Source of the DNA: Clostridium sp.
Lineage (GTDB): Bacteria; Bacteroidota; Bacteroidia; Bacteroidales; Muribaculaceae
Length of the DNA stretch: 44,993 nt
Direction: 5' to 3'
Assembly: GCA_023663805.1 (NCBI GenBank)
Contig: JAMPGR010000007.1
Location: 1 to 44,993 of the forward strand
Position 1 is the stretch's first letter; every line of letters begins with the position of its first letter. The translations under genes were made by a program, and so were the position numbers. The notes under the pieces were generated by a model. That model had not been told where the DNA came from, ran no database searches, and saw only the letters and a list, made by a program, of their open reading frames with translations. Shown here in pieces: positions 13,868-22,838 of this stretch.

Positions 13868-16477
13868 TTATTCCTCGGCAGGAACAAACACCGCCGATGT
13901 GAAATCGATTTCAAATATACTGTTGTAACTGTAGTCCGAAGGATGCAATGCATCCATAGTCGAACTCAAGGTTCCATCTGCTTCAAGCGTAAAAACAAGA
14001 TCAACGGTTTTTGATCCATAACCGCCGTCCCCAACAGTGTAGCCCTTAAGCGTCAACGTTGTGCCATCGAATTCATAATCTACGGTGCCATCCAAAAAGA
14101 TTGTCCCCATCGCCTTATAGGTCATGGTTGCCTTGGAATTTGCCTTGTCGAGTGTCAGCGTTGATTCTCCATTGTCAGTTCTACCCATCGAAGTGAACTG
14201 ATGTTCGCCGGTATACGTCTCGGCGAGTTCGGCCTTAACCGTTTCCGGAACGAGCGGAGCGCTCGAGGGATCGATAGTGTAGGTTGTAAAATACGAATGG
14301 TTAGCATAAACGCTACTCTCCGCCGCTAACAGACTTCCATCTTCTTCGATAGTAAAATGAAGATCGACAAAAGTAGGTACTTGCGACCATGTGCCATCAC
14401 CTACAGGGAATTCCTTCAAAGTCAGTTTGTTGCCATCGAATTCATAAGAAACAGTTCCTGAGAGGACTTCATAGCCGTGGTAGACCGAGGTCAAGGTTGC
14501 CTGTTCGTTCGCTTTGTCGATATCGAGCGTGACAGGAATTGCTTCCGGCGTAGCGTAAGACGAAAAAGCGATATTCCAGTTTCCGGTATATTTATCGGCA
14601 AGTTCGACGGTCACGGCTGGCTTCGGAGCTCTCAGGGTGTTCTGCGGGCCGGTCAGGATGTAACTGTTCGAACGGTCTGTCGAATAAATAACTTCGTCAT
14701 CGACATCATCTATCCACATACTCTTCATATCATCAGAAACATGGAGTTTCAGATTGCGTCGGGTCGATGTCGTCGGAGATGTTCCGAGATAGAGGTTCGT
14801 AATAATCAGCGTCTTTTCTTCGGCATTATAGATATACTTGCCGACTGTCGAGGCGGCTCTGATATAGTTGCCATTGAATCCTTCGCCAGAACATATATTG
14901 ATTATTACCGACGCCTGACCGGGTGCATCGGTTCCATTCGGATTCTTATTGAAGGTAATAGTCATATTGTTCAGGTTGTTGATTTCGTGACCGGCATAGG
15001 TTCCGAGCATCGCGTCATTCGTATAGGTATCGGCACCAGTCCACTCGTCGCCCGACATCTCGACAAAAGTACGGGCGTCGCGGTCGACGACATACATCGT
15101 GATCAGGCCGTAGACACGAGCCATTATGACTCCGCCGTCGATCTCGTATGTACCTTCGATGCCGTCGAGATTCAGTTTACCGAAACCATCGAGATTCAGG
15201 ACAGAGCCGTTCGCCCCGTTGTAGTCTCCATATTCGGCGCCACGGACAGTGAAGACCGGATTCTCCCCACCGGCGATATCGTAGCGAAGGATTCGGTCGC
15301 CGGTCTCGGCGTCGCAGACATAGGCCGAGCAGTCAGTCGATATGTCGTCGCCGCTGATGAAGTCGAGAGTGACGGCCGTGCGCTTCGATCCGCGGGTCGT
15401 GATGTAGAAGTAGAACGGTTCGCTGCCATCCTTCGGTTTAGCCTGGAGAAGGTAGTTGGTGTCGTAGTTGTCGTTGGTTGCGAGGGTAAACGTAAACGGC
15501 TTACGCGAAGCGATATAGCGGCGGGTGTTCTCCGGCTTGTCTTCGAGGATATCGATAGCAGTAATCAACACGAAGTCATCGTTGACAAACTGCCCCGACA
15601 CACCGGTCTTAACTTCGACATCGACAGAATTTTGAAGGTCACCTTCGTAGGGAACGTATGCGAACGAATTGCGCTCCTCGTTGTAGATATAGAGGTCGGT
15701 CACGTCGAAGTTGTCTTCGTCGCCCGATAGCATATGGAAAGTCGTGTTTCCCTTCATTTCGATTGAGAAAGGGAACACATCGGTCGAGACGATACGTTTG
15801 TCGTTGTTGACGGCGATTTTCGCGCCGGAGTAGGTGCCGAGGAACGGCATCCCGTTATAGGTCGTCAGCTCCTCGGAATAGAGGTTCATCGTGACCGGTT
15901 CGAACGGCATATGGTATGCGAAAGATTCGACACCCATCGTGTTCATGTCCGGCAGACTGACGAAGACGAAGAGTGGATTTTCGCTATATACTTTCCCGGT
16001 ATACTGGCCGACTATATCATAATGGTCGCGGTAACCCTTCTGGCAGCGGGTGTCGAACAGAACAGTATAATCATATGGAGCACCTCTCCAGCCTGTCGGT
16101 TTCGACGGATCGATTATACCGCCGGGGTATTCAAGGTTATTATGTGCGTTCCAGAGCACCCACTCAGAATTCGGAGCCTGGTTCAACTTGATCTCGAAGG
16201 GGACAAACTCGTCGAGCTGGGTATAGATAATATTCTTCAAATCAGCAATGACACAGGATTTCTCGCCGTAGGAGGTTACGATGTTCAGGATTGAGTAGCC
16301 ATCTTCTGCACTCATCGAGGGATCGCGGCTGACGCTCATGCTCTCGATATCATCGGTCATGACCGATACGAAATTTCCGTCCTTATCGTAGAAGTCGATA
16401 CGGTCGTTGGCCGCGCTGAGACTGAGCGCCGAAGCAACGGCTGCAAAGCCGAGGGCCGATATCAGTATCTTTTTCAT
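13868..16477 (-). CDS. Large secreted protein of unknown function with C-terminal tandem repeats
   Basis: 869 residues. Signal peptide MKKILISALGFAAVASALSLSAA, then a domain starting NDRIDFYDKDGNFVSVMTDDIESM as seen in other secreted Bacteroidales proteins. The bulk is beta-rich and acidic with no enzymatic motif I recognise. The last ~245 residues are two copies (about 626-745 and 750-869) of a unit running ELA-YTG---, LTLDKAN--AT, GTVDYEFDGTTLTLK and VGDG---VDL-FT-E-DG-L, resembling a lipocalin-like or calycin beta-barrel repeat. There is no lipobox and no clear T9SS tail. Its ATG overlaps the stop of the upstream gene (ATGA, 16474-16477), so the two are translationally coupled. Confidence 0.85.
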   Translation of the reverse strand: MKKILISALGFAAVASALSLSAANDRIDFYDKDGNFVSVMTDDIESMSVSRDPSMSAEDGYSILNIVTSYGEKSCVIADLKNIIYTQLDEFVPFEIKLNQAPNSEWVLWNAHNNLEYPGGIIDPSKPTGWRGAPYDYTVLFDTRCQKGYRDHYDIVGQYTGKVYSENPLFVFVSLPDMNTMGVESFAYHMPFEPVTMNLYSEELTTYNGMPFLGTYSGAKIAVNNDKRIVSTDVFPFSIEMKGNTTFHMLSGDEDNFDVTDLYIYNEERNSFAYVPYEGDLQNSVDVEVKTGVSGQFVNDDFVLITAIDILEDKPENTRRYIASRKPFTFTLATNDNYDTNYLLQAKPKDGSEPFYFYITTRGSKRTAVTLDFISGDDISTDCSAYVCDAETGDRILRYDIAGGENPVFTVRGAEYGDYNGANGSVLNLDGFGKLNLDGIEGTYEIDGGVIMARVYGLITMYVVDRDARTFVEMSGDEWTGADTYTNDAMLGTYAGHEINNLNNMTITFNKNPNGTDAPGQASVIINICSGEGFNGNYIRAASTVGKYIYNAEEKTLIITNLYLGTSPTTSTRRNLKLHVSDDMKSMWIDDVDDEVIYSTDRSNSYILTGPQNTLRAPKPAVTVELADKYTGNWNIAFSSYATPEAIPVTLDIDKANEQATLTSVYHGYEVLSGTVSYEFDGNKLTLKEFPVGDGTWSQVPTFVDLHFTIEEDGSLLAAESSVYANHSYFTTYTIDPSSAPLVPETVKAELAETYTGEHQFTSMGRTDNGESTLTLDKANSKATMTYKAMGTIFLDGTVDYEFDGTTLTLKGYTVGDGGYGSKTVDLVFTLEADGTLSSTMDALHPSDYSYNSIFEIDFTSAVFVPAEE

Positions 16478-16929
16478 TTCTTTGTCGCGATTTTATAGGT
16501 TACACCATTGACTGTCACCATATAGACTCCGGCGGGATATCCGGCGAGATCGAGTTCCCACGATCCCTCGGGGCGGGCCGAGTCGACCAACTGTCCGGCG
16601 GCGTTGACAACCGTCGCGACAGAGCCGGCGGGGAGGTTGGTAAAGGTCATTTTACCACCTTCGAGGACCAGAGCGTCGGCCGCGACGGTTGCGAGCGAGG
16701 AGGTCTCGCTAAAGGTGAACGATTTGATATTCGTCTGGGGGACGCTGACTTCGGTCGATGTGCCGAAGACCATGAACATACCCTCTTCGAACCACGCCGA
16801 CATTTCGTCGGTCAGCTCTATGGTCACATCCGTGCCATCGGTCTGATTGACCGCCAGAGAGCGATAGCCTGCTGCGGAGGCCGAAAGAGCGGCGGCAGCG
16901 AGCAGACATGCTGTGTAGATACGCTTCAT
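16474..16929 (-). CDS. Small secreted protein with T9SS-like C-terminal domain
   Basis: 151 residues from the ATG at 16929 (an ATG at 16935 would add two). Signal peptide MKRIYTACLLAAAALSASA; the middle section has TIELTDEMSAWFEEGMFMVF and TNIKSFTFSE, short beta-type segments. The C-terminal ~70 residues (LVLEGGKMTFTNLPAGSVATVVNAAGQL... YPAGVYMVTVNGVTYKIATKK) look like a type IX secretion sorting domain. It is the first gene of a two-gene unit with the 869-residue protein; a partner or anchor role is inference. Confidence 0.8.
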   Translation of the reverse strand: MKRIYTACLLAAAALSASAAGYRSLAVNQTDGTDVTIELTDEMSAWFEEGMFMVFGTSTEVSVPQTNIKSFTFSETSSLATVAADALVLEGGKMTFTNLPAGSVATVVNAAGQLVDSARPEGSWELDLAGYPAGVYMVTVNGVTYKIATKK

Positions 16930-17010
16930 AAGCATTCTGTTGATTAGAGAGATTGGTTGGTTATATGAATTTGTTATTTTTCGCGGGGATATTTTCTTTA
17001 GAATTGGTGG

Positions 17011-17018
17011 CGAAGTTA
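17011..17018 (-). promoter_or_regulatory. Candidate -7 box of the secreted-protein pair
   Basis: TAACTTCG followed by CC on the minus strand, one mismatch to TAnnTTTG, about 82 bp upstream of the ATG at 16929. It lies 12 bp from the divergent C10-protease box, so the two promoters overlap. Confidence 0.4.
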
Positions 17019-17029
17019 CTATTTTTGGC

Positions 17030-17037
17030 TAACTTTG
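17030..17037 (+). promoter_or_regulatory. -7 promoter box of the C10 protease gene
   Basis: TAACTTTG followed by CC, full match to TAnnTTTG, 44 bp before the ATG at 17082. Confidence 0.6.
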
Positions 17038-17081
17038 CCAAACTTTCACGCAATAAATGAAAATTTAACCGACTAAAACCG

Positions 17082-19508
17082 ATGAATAAACTTCTGCTTA
17101 CAGCGATTTTGACAACTTCGGCTGCCCTGACCCTCCAGGCCGAGACGCTCTCTCCGGATCAGGCTCTGGCTCGCGCCCGCCGCAACAACCCGCGCAGCGC
17201 CGCCGCCGCGATTCTCCCCGCCGGAGCCCCGCAACTGAGTTCGACCGTCGCAATGCCCCTTTCCGGCAAACCCGCCTTATATATATTCTCCGGCGCCGAC
17301 GACCGAGGGCTTGCCGTCATTTCGGCCGACGACTGTGTCGCAACCGCCTTGCTCGGCTACTCCGACGCTCCCTTCGTTCCGGGCCAGATCCCCCCGGCGA
17401 TGGAGGCGATGCTATCCGAATATGCCCGCGAAATCGAAGCAGCCGCTGCCGCGCCGGCCGCCAGGATTCTCGCCGAACCTGCCGAAGACCGCGATCCTGT
17501 CGGGCCGCTTTTGACGACTCAGTGGAACCAGGATGCCCCCTACAACGAACTCTGTCCGCTTTACAACGGCCAGCGGAGCGTCACCGGATGTGTCGCGACG
17601 GCGATGGCCCAGGTCATGAAATACCACAACTGGCCGGAGCACGGAAAAAGTTCCGTCACCTACAACTGGGGCGGAGGCGAAATCTCGATGAATTTCCTCG
17701 ACACCTATTTCGACTGGGCCAATATGACCGACACCTATGGTTCCGCTTCGACCGCTGCTGAACGAGAGGCTGTCGCCCGGCTGATGTATGCCTGCGGCGT
17801 CGCAACCGAGATGCAGTATTCGCCGATGGCGAGCGGAACACCCGATTTCTACGCTCCGCTCGGGCTCGTCAACTATCTGAACTACGACAAGGGTATCCGC
17901 TATGTCGAGCGGTCATACTATCCCCTGGCCGACTGGGAAGTGATGATCTATGACCAGTTGATTTCCTATGGTCCGGTAATCTATTCCGGTTCCAGCGCCT
18001 CAGGAGGCCACTGTTTCGTCGTCGACGGCTATAGCGCCGACCGTTATTTCCATGTCAACTGGGGCTGGGGCGGAGTCAGCGACGGCTTCTTCCGTCTCTC
18101 GGCCCTCGACCCGGGGACACAAGGAATCGGCGGCTCCTCGTCGGCCTTCAACTCAGACCAGAGCGCAATCTTGAACATCCGCAAACTCGGCGCCAGCCGC
18201 TATATCTACGAATCGGTCATGATCCCGACCGACTTCGCTATCGCCGAAAACAACATACGTCTCGGCAACATGATAACAATCAGCGCTACGGCCGTCAACT
18301 ATTCTATCCAGCCGCTGACCGGCGCCGCGACCGTCAAGATGGTCAACGAGGCGACCGGCGACGTCACCCACTGTGTCGGGCAGAGCGTATCGAACTGGCC
18401 CGTACTGACCGGACTCGGCAGCTGGACCGTCAGCCTCCCCGCCTCGCTCGATCCGGGAACCTACACTCTGACCCCCGAATGGGTCAACTCGCGCGGACAG
18501 TATCAGGATATCCCCGTCAAACTCTCGCAGTCGGGCCGCGTCCGCATGACCGTCACGAACAACACCTGCACCTTCGAAAACATCGCTCCGGGCGCAATCA
18601 CCGCATCCGACGTCACGATGCTGACCCCGGTCGTCGACGGACAGATGTTCCGTCTGACGGCGACGCTGACTAACGACGGCGACCAGGAATATCTCGGGAC
18701 GATCGTCCCGGTACTGGCGACCGGATCGACAATCCTTGCCCAGGCCGACGACTGGAACGCCAACGTCGAACCCCACTCGACCCAGCAACTCAACTACGAG
18801 GGGACCTTCAGCCGCTTCGCAACCGCCGGAGGGCTCGAACCGGGAACCTACACGCTCTATCTGATGGACACGACCTCGAAACACCAGATTTCGACCGGAC
18901 TGACCGTGACATATCAGTCGAACGACAATACCGAACTGTCGGTCAGCGACTTCCGTCTCGAAGGAGATAACAACAACGCCGATCCGGCCAATCTGACCTT
19001 CGCCGGTACAGTCTCCTGCAACGAGGGGGGCTACTTCGCTGGACAACTGGTCGTCGTCATATTCCCCTATCAGGGGGGAAATGTCTCGTCGGTCGGCGGA
19101 TTCCCGACGAGGACTCTCGTTGTCGATGGTCCAGAGGGTGTCGAATTCACCGCCCCCGGCGCGATGGCCGGCAATCCCGGCGGACGCTATTTCGCCGTTC
19201 TGTTCAACGGCCAGGAGCCTGTCTCGAAATCGGGCCAAGAGGTTATCTTCACTCTCGCAAAAACGACCGGCACAGACCTCGCCGACGCTGACCGGACCGC
19301 CCCGGCCGTCACCCTCGATGGCACGACTGCCGTCGCCACCCTCCCCTGCTCCTCGATCGAGGTCTACTCGACATCAGGCGTCGCCGTCGCATCGGCCGCG
19401 GAGACCGACCGCATCGATCTCTCCGCTCTCCCGCGCGGGTTCTATCTGATCCGCCTCGTTCCGGCCGACCGGGCCGTCGCCCCCGCGACGCAGGTTGTCA
19501 GCCGCTAA
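17082..19508 (+). CDS. Secreted C10 (streptopain-like) cysteine protease
   Basis: 808 residues. Signal peptide 1-20 (ending LQA), a streptopain propeptide/Spi-like N-terminal region (about 21-135, with PALYIFSGADDRGLAVISADD), then the C10 catalytic domain (about 140-365). The catalytic Cys170 lies in SVTGCVATAMAQVM and His310 in SGGHCFVVDGY, followed by YFHVNWGWGG (322-331), all hallmark C10 motifs. Two or three Ig-like beta domains follow (about 370-740), and the C-terminus (IEVYSTSGVAVASA... LSALPRGFYLIRLV) resembles a T9SS sorting tail. Related enzymes are SpeB, interpain A and PrtT, which cleave host proteins. A hairpin at 19537-19573 is the likely terminator. Confidence 0.93.
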   Translation: MNKLLLTAILTTSAALTLQAETLSPDQALARARRNNPRSAAAAILPAGAPQLSSTVAMPLSGKPALYIFSGADDRGLAVISADDCVATALLGYSDAPFVPGQIPPAMEAMLSEYAREIEAAAAAPAARILAEPAEDRDPVGPLLTTQWNQDAPYNELCPLYNGQRSVTGCVATAMAQVMKYHNWPEHGKSSVTYNWGGGEISMNFLDTYFDWANMTDTYGSASTAAEREAVARLMYACGVATEMQYSPMASGTPDFYAPLGLVNYLNYDKGIRYVERSYYPLADWEVMIYDQLISYGPVIYSGSSASGGHCFVVDGYSADRYFHVNWGWGGVSDGFFRLSALDPGTQGIGGSSSAFNSDQSAILNIRKLGASRYIYESVMIPTDFAIAENNIRLGNMITISATAVNYSIQPLTGAATVKMVNEATGDVTHCVGQSVSNWPVLTGLGSWTVSLPASLDPGTYTLTPEWVNSRGQYQDIPVKLSQSGRVRMTVTNNTCTFENIAPGAITASDVTMLTPVVDGQMFRLTATLTNDGDQEYLGTIVPVLATGSTILAQADDWNANVEPHSTQQLNYEGTFSRFATAGGLEPGTYTLYLMDTTSKHQISTGLTVTYQSNDNTELSVSDFRLEGDNNNADPANLTFAGTVSCNEGGYFAGQLVVVIFPYQGGNVSSVGGFPTRTLVVDGPEGVEFTAPGAMAGNPGGRYFAVLFNGQEPVSKSGQEVIFTLAKTTGTDLADADRTAPAVTLDGTTAVATLPCSSIEVYSTSGVAVASAAETDRIDLSALPRGFYLIRLVPADRAVAPATQVVSR

Positions 19509-19531
19509 TTATAAATCTTATAAGGTATAAT

Positions 19532-19708
19532 TCAGCGACCGCTGCGATCCCTCTTCCGAGGATCGCAGCGGTCTTTCAGTCCGCAGCCGTCGCAGCCACA
19601 GCCACAGTCGCTTCCACGACTGCGGAAGGCGCGTACCGTACGCCACAAGGCGACCCCTACGGCCGCGGCGACAACGACGATAACCGCTACTTCCTGCCAG
19701 TCCATCAT
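19532..19708 (-). CDS. FeoB-associated Cys-rich membrane protein
   Basis: 58 residues: one N-terminal transmembrane helix (VAVIVVVAAAVGVALWRTV, about 7-25) followed by a Cys-rich tail with GSDCGCGCDGCGLKDRCD, the pattern of the small FeoB-associated family. The family is linked by neighbourhood to ferrous iron uptake, but no feo gene is in this window. Its ATG overlaps the NUDIX stop (ATGATGGA; an ATG one codon later is equally possible), and it is the last gene of the six-gene operon. The 3' end of the coding region is also a strong hairpin (19537-19573). Confidence 0.85.
   Translation of the reverse strand: MMDWQEVAVIVVVAAAVGVALWRTVRAFRSRGSDCGCGCDGCGLKDRCDPRKRDRSGR
19537..19573. terminator. 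Hairpin ending the C10 protease gene, inside the opposing CDS
   Basis: Perfect 14-bp inverted repeat GACCGCTGCGATCC / GGATCGCAGCGGTC with a 9-nt loop, followed on the plus strand by TTTC. It begins 28 bp after the protease stop and lies within the last 12 codons of the Cys-rich gene on the other strand. Confidence 0.75.
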
Positions 19709-20253
19709 TCTTTTCCGTCCCGGACCAGACCGGACAGCGTCCCGCGGATACGGCCGTATTCGCTCTCGAAGTTCGGTGTCAGTATTCCCCGGCCGGTCGC
19801 GTTGTCGATCTCCTCCGGGCTCCAGAAGCGAGCCTCGCTGATCTCGTCGGGGTCGGGGGTCAGCGCCTCGCCGGGGTCGGCGACGCAGGCGAAGACATTG
19901 ACCAGTTCCCGCTCCCGGTCCGACTCGAAGACATAGCGGCAGATTTCGACGACATCCCGCCCCGCGAGGTCCAGCCCGAGTTCTTCGGAAACCTCCCGGC
20001 GCAACGCCTCGCCGATGGTTTCCCCATAGTCGACATGGCCGCCTACGGCCGTGTCCCACCGTCCCGGCTGGATATCCTTCGTCATCGAACGACGCTGGAG
20101 AAAGATTTCGCCGTCAGGGCCGACGATATGGAGATGGACAACGGGGTGGAGAAGGCGCGAGACGCCGTCGTGACACTCGCCGCGCGTTGCCTGTCCGATG
20201 ACTGCGCCGTCGGGCGAGACAACCGGAAAGAGTTCCTTACTGTTCGTTTTCAT
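19705..20253 (-). CDS. NUDIX hydrolase
   Basis: 182 residues with a complete Nudix box at 72-94 (GHVDYGETIGEALRREVSEE then LGL), matching Gx5Ex7REUxEExGU. Such enzymes hydrolyse nucleoside-diphosphate-X compounds using Mg. The N-terminal part (HPVVHLHIVGPDGEIFLQRRS, GRWDTAVGGH) resembles the IPP-isomerase/YfcD-like branch; the substrate cannot be read from sequence. It starts 17 bp after the topB stop and overlaps the Cys-rich gene by 4 nt, so it belongs to the dsbD-mazG-topB operon. Confidence 0.94.
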   Translation of the reverse strand: MKTNSKELFPVVSPDGAVIGQATRGECHDGVSRLLHPVVHLHIVGPDGEIFLQRRSMTKDIQPGRWDTAVGGHVDYGETIGEALRREVSEELGLDLAGRDVVEICRYVFESDRERELVNVFACVADPGEALTPDPDEISEARFWSPEEIDNATGRGILTPNFESEYGRIRGTLSGLVRDGKE

Positions 20254-20270
20254 ATTTTCTTTCTAAGGTT

Positions 20271-22370
20271 TCATTTCCTGAACGCCTTGAAGACAGCCGT
20301 GCGCAGTCGCGCCGGAGTCAGGTCGGCCGGATAGTCGGCGAACATGAGCCGCAGCCCGCACCCCTCGCGGAACCGGCTGCATCCATAGGCAGTGTTTCCA
20401 CGTATCAGGTGGCCCTTGCCGCAGACCGGACAGGGGATCTCCTCGATCGACTTAATCCGCGGAGCGCGGGGTTTATCTGACTTCTTCCGCTCTGTACCCT
20501 CCTTTTTCTCCCCTTTCGGAGACTTCGGGGATTTCGGCGGTTCGGGATCCTCGACCCGGATCTTCATCTGGCTGCGGTCGCTCATGACGTTGATGACGAT
20601 CTGCGAAATCAGGGTTTTCAGTTCGTCGATGAATTCGACGGCGCTATATTCGCCCCGTTCGATACGGCGGAGTTTGTTCTCCCAGAGTCCGGTCAGTTTC
20701 GCCGATTTCAACAGTTCTTCGTTTATCGTGTCGATCAGGGTGCATCCCGCCTCGGTCGCTACGATATTTTTCCGTTCGCGACGGATATATCCCCGCTTGA
20801 AGAGGGTCTCGATTATCGAGGCGCGCGTCGACGGGCGACCGATTCCGTTCTCTTTCATCGCGTCGCGCAGTTCATCGTCGTCGACGGTCCGTCCGGCGGT
20901 CTCCATCGCCCGAAGGAGAGTTCCCTCTGTGTATGGCTTAGGGGGCTGGGTGACTTTTTTGACGGTCGATGGCTTGTGGGGTCCCTGCTCGCCGACCGCG
21001 AACGGCGGCAGAACGCGATTCCCCTCCTTCTTGTCGTCCCCCTCGTCGGCTTCGTTCTCTGCCGCCGCCGACTGGCCCGGCTTCGCGGGGAAGAGCACTT
21101 CGCGCCATCCCGGTTTCTCGATGACCTTCCCGGTCGCACGGAAGCGGACATCGGCGGCAGATCCGTCGACGGTCGTCGAGAGAAATTCACAGTCGGGGTA
21201 GAACGCCGCGATAAAGCGCAGGGCAATCAGATGGTAGAGCTGGCGCTCGTTGCCAATCAGAACCGAGGGGGACTGCCCCGTCGGGATAATCGCATGGTGG
21301 TCCGTGACCTTAGAGTTGTCGAAGATCCGCTTCGGCTTCGGCACCGGCCGCGACAGCAGCGGCGCGGTCAGTCCGGCGTAAGGGGTCATCTGGCCGAGGA
21401 TCGTCGGGATCTTCTTATGGATATCCTCCGAGAGGTAGGTAGTATCGACGCGCGGATAGGTCGTCACTTTCTTTTCGTAGAGGCTCTGGATCAGCCGCAG
21501 GGTCTCGTCGGCACTCCACCCCCAGCGCTTGTTAGCCTCGACCTGGAGCGATGTCAGGTCGAAAAGACGCGGCGGCGATTCCTTCCCCTTCTTCTGCTGG
21601 ACCGAATCGACGCGGAACGGCGCGGCGGCGGCTCGGGCGACTACCTCCGCGGCTTCGGCCTCGGTCTTGAAGCGCATCCCCTGGCCGTTGAAGACGACAT
21701 CGCGGTAGAGCGTCCGGACTTCCCAGAAATCCTCGGGCACGAAGTTGTCGATCTCGCGCTGGCGCTGTACGATCAGGGCGAGCGTCGGGGTCTGGACGCG
21801 GCCGATCGACAGAACTTTCCCCGGCTCGGAATACTTCAGCGAATAGAGGCGCGTCGCGTTCATCCCGAGGATCCAGTCGCCGATCGAGCGGGAGAGCCCG
21901 GCGTAGTAGAGGTTATCGAATTCGGCCGAGGGGCGCAACTGGCTGAAGCCGGCGCGTATCGCCTCGTCGGTCAGCGACGAGATCCAGAGGCGGCGGACCG
22001 GACAGGAGGCCGAGGCGCGCTGCATAACCCAGCGCTGGATCAGTTCACCCTCGAGCCCGGCGTCGCCGCAGTTGATAATCTCTTCGGCTTCGCCGATCAG
22101 CGACTCGATGACATGGAACTGGCGCTCGTAACTCTCGTTGTCGATTAGTTTGATGCCGAACCGCGGCGGAAGCATCGGCAGGGAGCCGAGCGACCACCGT
22201 TTCCAGTAGGGGGTATAGTCGGCCGGTTCCTTCAGGGTGCAGAGGTGGCCGAAGGTCCAGGTCACCTTGTAGCCGTTCCCTTCGTAGTAGCCTTCGCGCC
22301 GGACGGTCGCGCCGATAATCCCCGCGATGTCGCGGGCGACACTCGGTTTCTCGGTTATACAGAGTTTCAT
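20271..22370 (-). CDS. topB: DNA topoisomerase III (type IA)
   Basis: Relaxes and decatenates DNA by single-strand passage. 699 residues: Toprim domain at the N-terminus (MKLCITEKPSVARDIA and, at 103-109, DAGLEGE; many enzymes have DREGE here, and DAGxEGE is what I recall for Bacteroidetes), SIGRVQTPTLALI, and the active-site Tyr near residue 305 in TTYPRVDTTYLSED. MKENGIGRPSTRASIIETL follows, and a C-terminal zinc-ribbon CPVCGKGHLI... GCSRFREGCGLRL. A Lys/Pro-rich linker precedes the zinc ribbon. It starts 3 bp after the upstream membrane-protein gene. Confidence 0.95.
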   Translation of the reverse strand: MKLCITEKPSVARDIAGIIGATVRREGYYEGNGYKVTWTFGHLCTLKEPADYTPYWKRWSLGSLPMLPPRFGIKLIDNESYERQFHVIESLIGEAEEIINCGDAGLEGELIQRWVMQRASASCPVRRLWISSLTDEAIRAGFSQLRPSAEFDNLYYAGLSRSIGDWILGMNATRLYSLKYSEPGKVLSIGRVQTPTLALIVQRQREIDNFVPEDFWEVRTLYRDVVFNGQGMRFKTEAEAAEVVARAAAAPFRVDSVQQKKGKESPPRLFDLTSLQVEANKRWGWSADETLRLIQSLYEKKVTTYPRVDTTYLSEDIHKKIPTILGQMTPYAGLTAPLLSRPVPKPKRIFDNSKVTDHHAIIPTGQSPSVLIGNERQLYHLIALRFIAAFYPDCEFLSTTVDGSAADVRFRATGKVIEKPGWREVLFPAKPGQSAAAENEADEGDDKKEGNRVLPPFAVGEQGPHKPSTVKKVTQPPKPYTEGTLLRAMETAGRTVDDDELRDAMKENGIGRPSTRASIIETLFKRGYIRRERKNIVATEAGCTLIDTINEELLKSAKLTGLWENKLRRIERGEYSAVEFIDELKTLISQIVINVMSDRSQMKIRVEDPEPPKSPKSPKGEKKEGTERKKSDKPRAPRIKSIEEIPCPVCGKGHLIRGNTAYGCSRFREGCGLRLMFADYPADLTPARLRTAVFKAFRK

Positions 22371-22373
22371 CCC

Positions 22374-22838
22374 CTATTTTCCGTTCTTTCCGGTCAGACA
22401 GTCGTAGTGCCAGCCGAGGACACCCTTCGGGCTCTTAACCTCGAGGGTGAAGCCTCCGCGCAGAGGATCCATCGGCCCGAAGTCGAGTTCGAACGGGATC
22501 GAGGGCTCATCCTCGAACTGGAACCAGCGGCGGAAGTCAACGCCGTCGACATCGGTCGACAGCAGCGCGGCTTCGCTCCCGTCGGGAATCATTGTGACAA
22601 GGTCGATACGGTCGGCGCGGTGGGGAGCCCCTTCAATCCGGCCGTAGAGGCGCGTCAGGTCGTCGCGGAACTCGATGCTGTCGACGCTGAGGGTTATGAC
22701 ATCCGGAGCCTGGGGGCCTGTCGCGACCGGAGCGCCGACGCGGAGCGTCACACCGAAGGCCGCGGCGGCGACAGCGGCGGCCGTCGCCGTCAGGGCACCG
22801 CGAAGGAGCCGGCGGGATGTATCGTCAGGCTGCCTCAT
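22374..22838 (-). CDS. Small membrane-anchored protein of unknown function
   Basis: 154 residues from the ATG at 22838, which overlaps the mazG stop as ATGA (22835-22838); an ATG at 22868 would add ten residues and overlap mazG more. Basic N-terminus, one hydrophobic helix (GALTATAAAVAAAAFGVTL), then a ~115-residue outer domain with alternating beta-type segments (VITLSVDSIEFRDDLTRLYGRI, GFTLEVKSPKGVLGWHYDC). No family recognised. Its coupling to mazG and topB suggests common expression rather than a shared reaction. Confidence 0.75.
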   Translation of the reverse strand: MRQPDDTSRRLLRGALTATAAAVAAAAFGVTLRVGAPVATGPQAPDVITLSVDSIEFRDDLTRLYGRIEGAPHRADRIDLVTMIPDGSEAALLSTDVDGVDFRRWFQFEDEPSIPFELDFGPMDPLRGGFTLEVKSPKGVLGWHYDCLTGKNGK

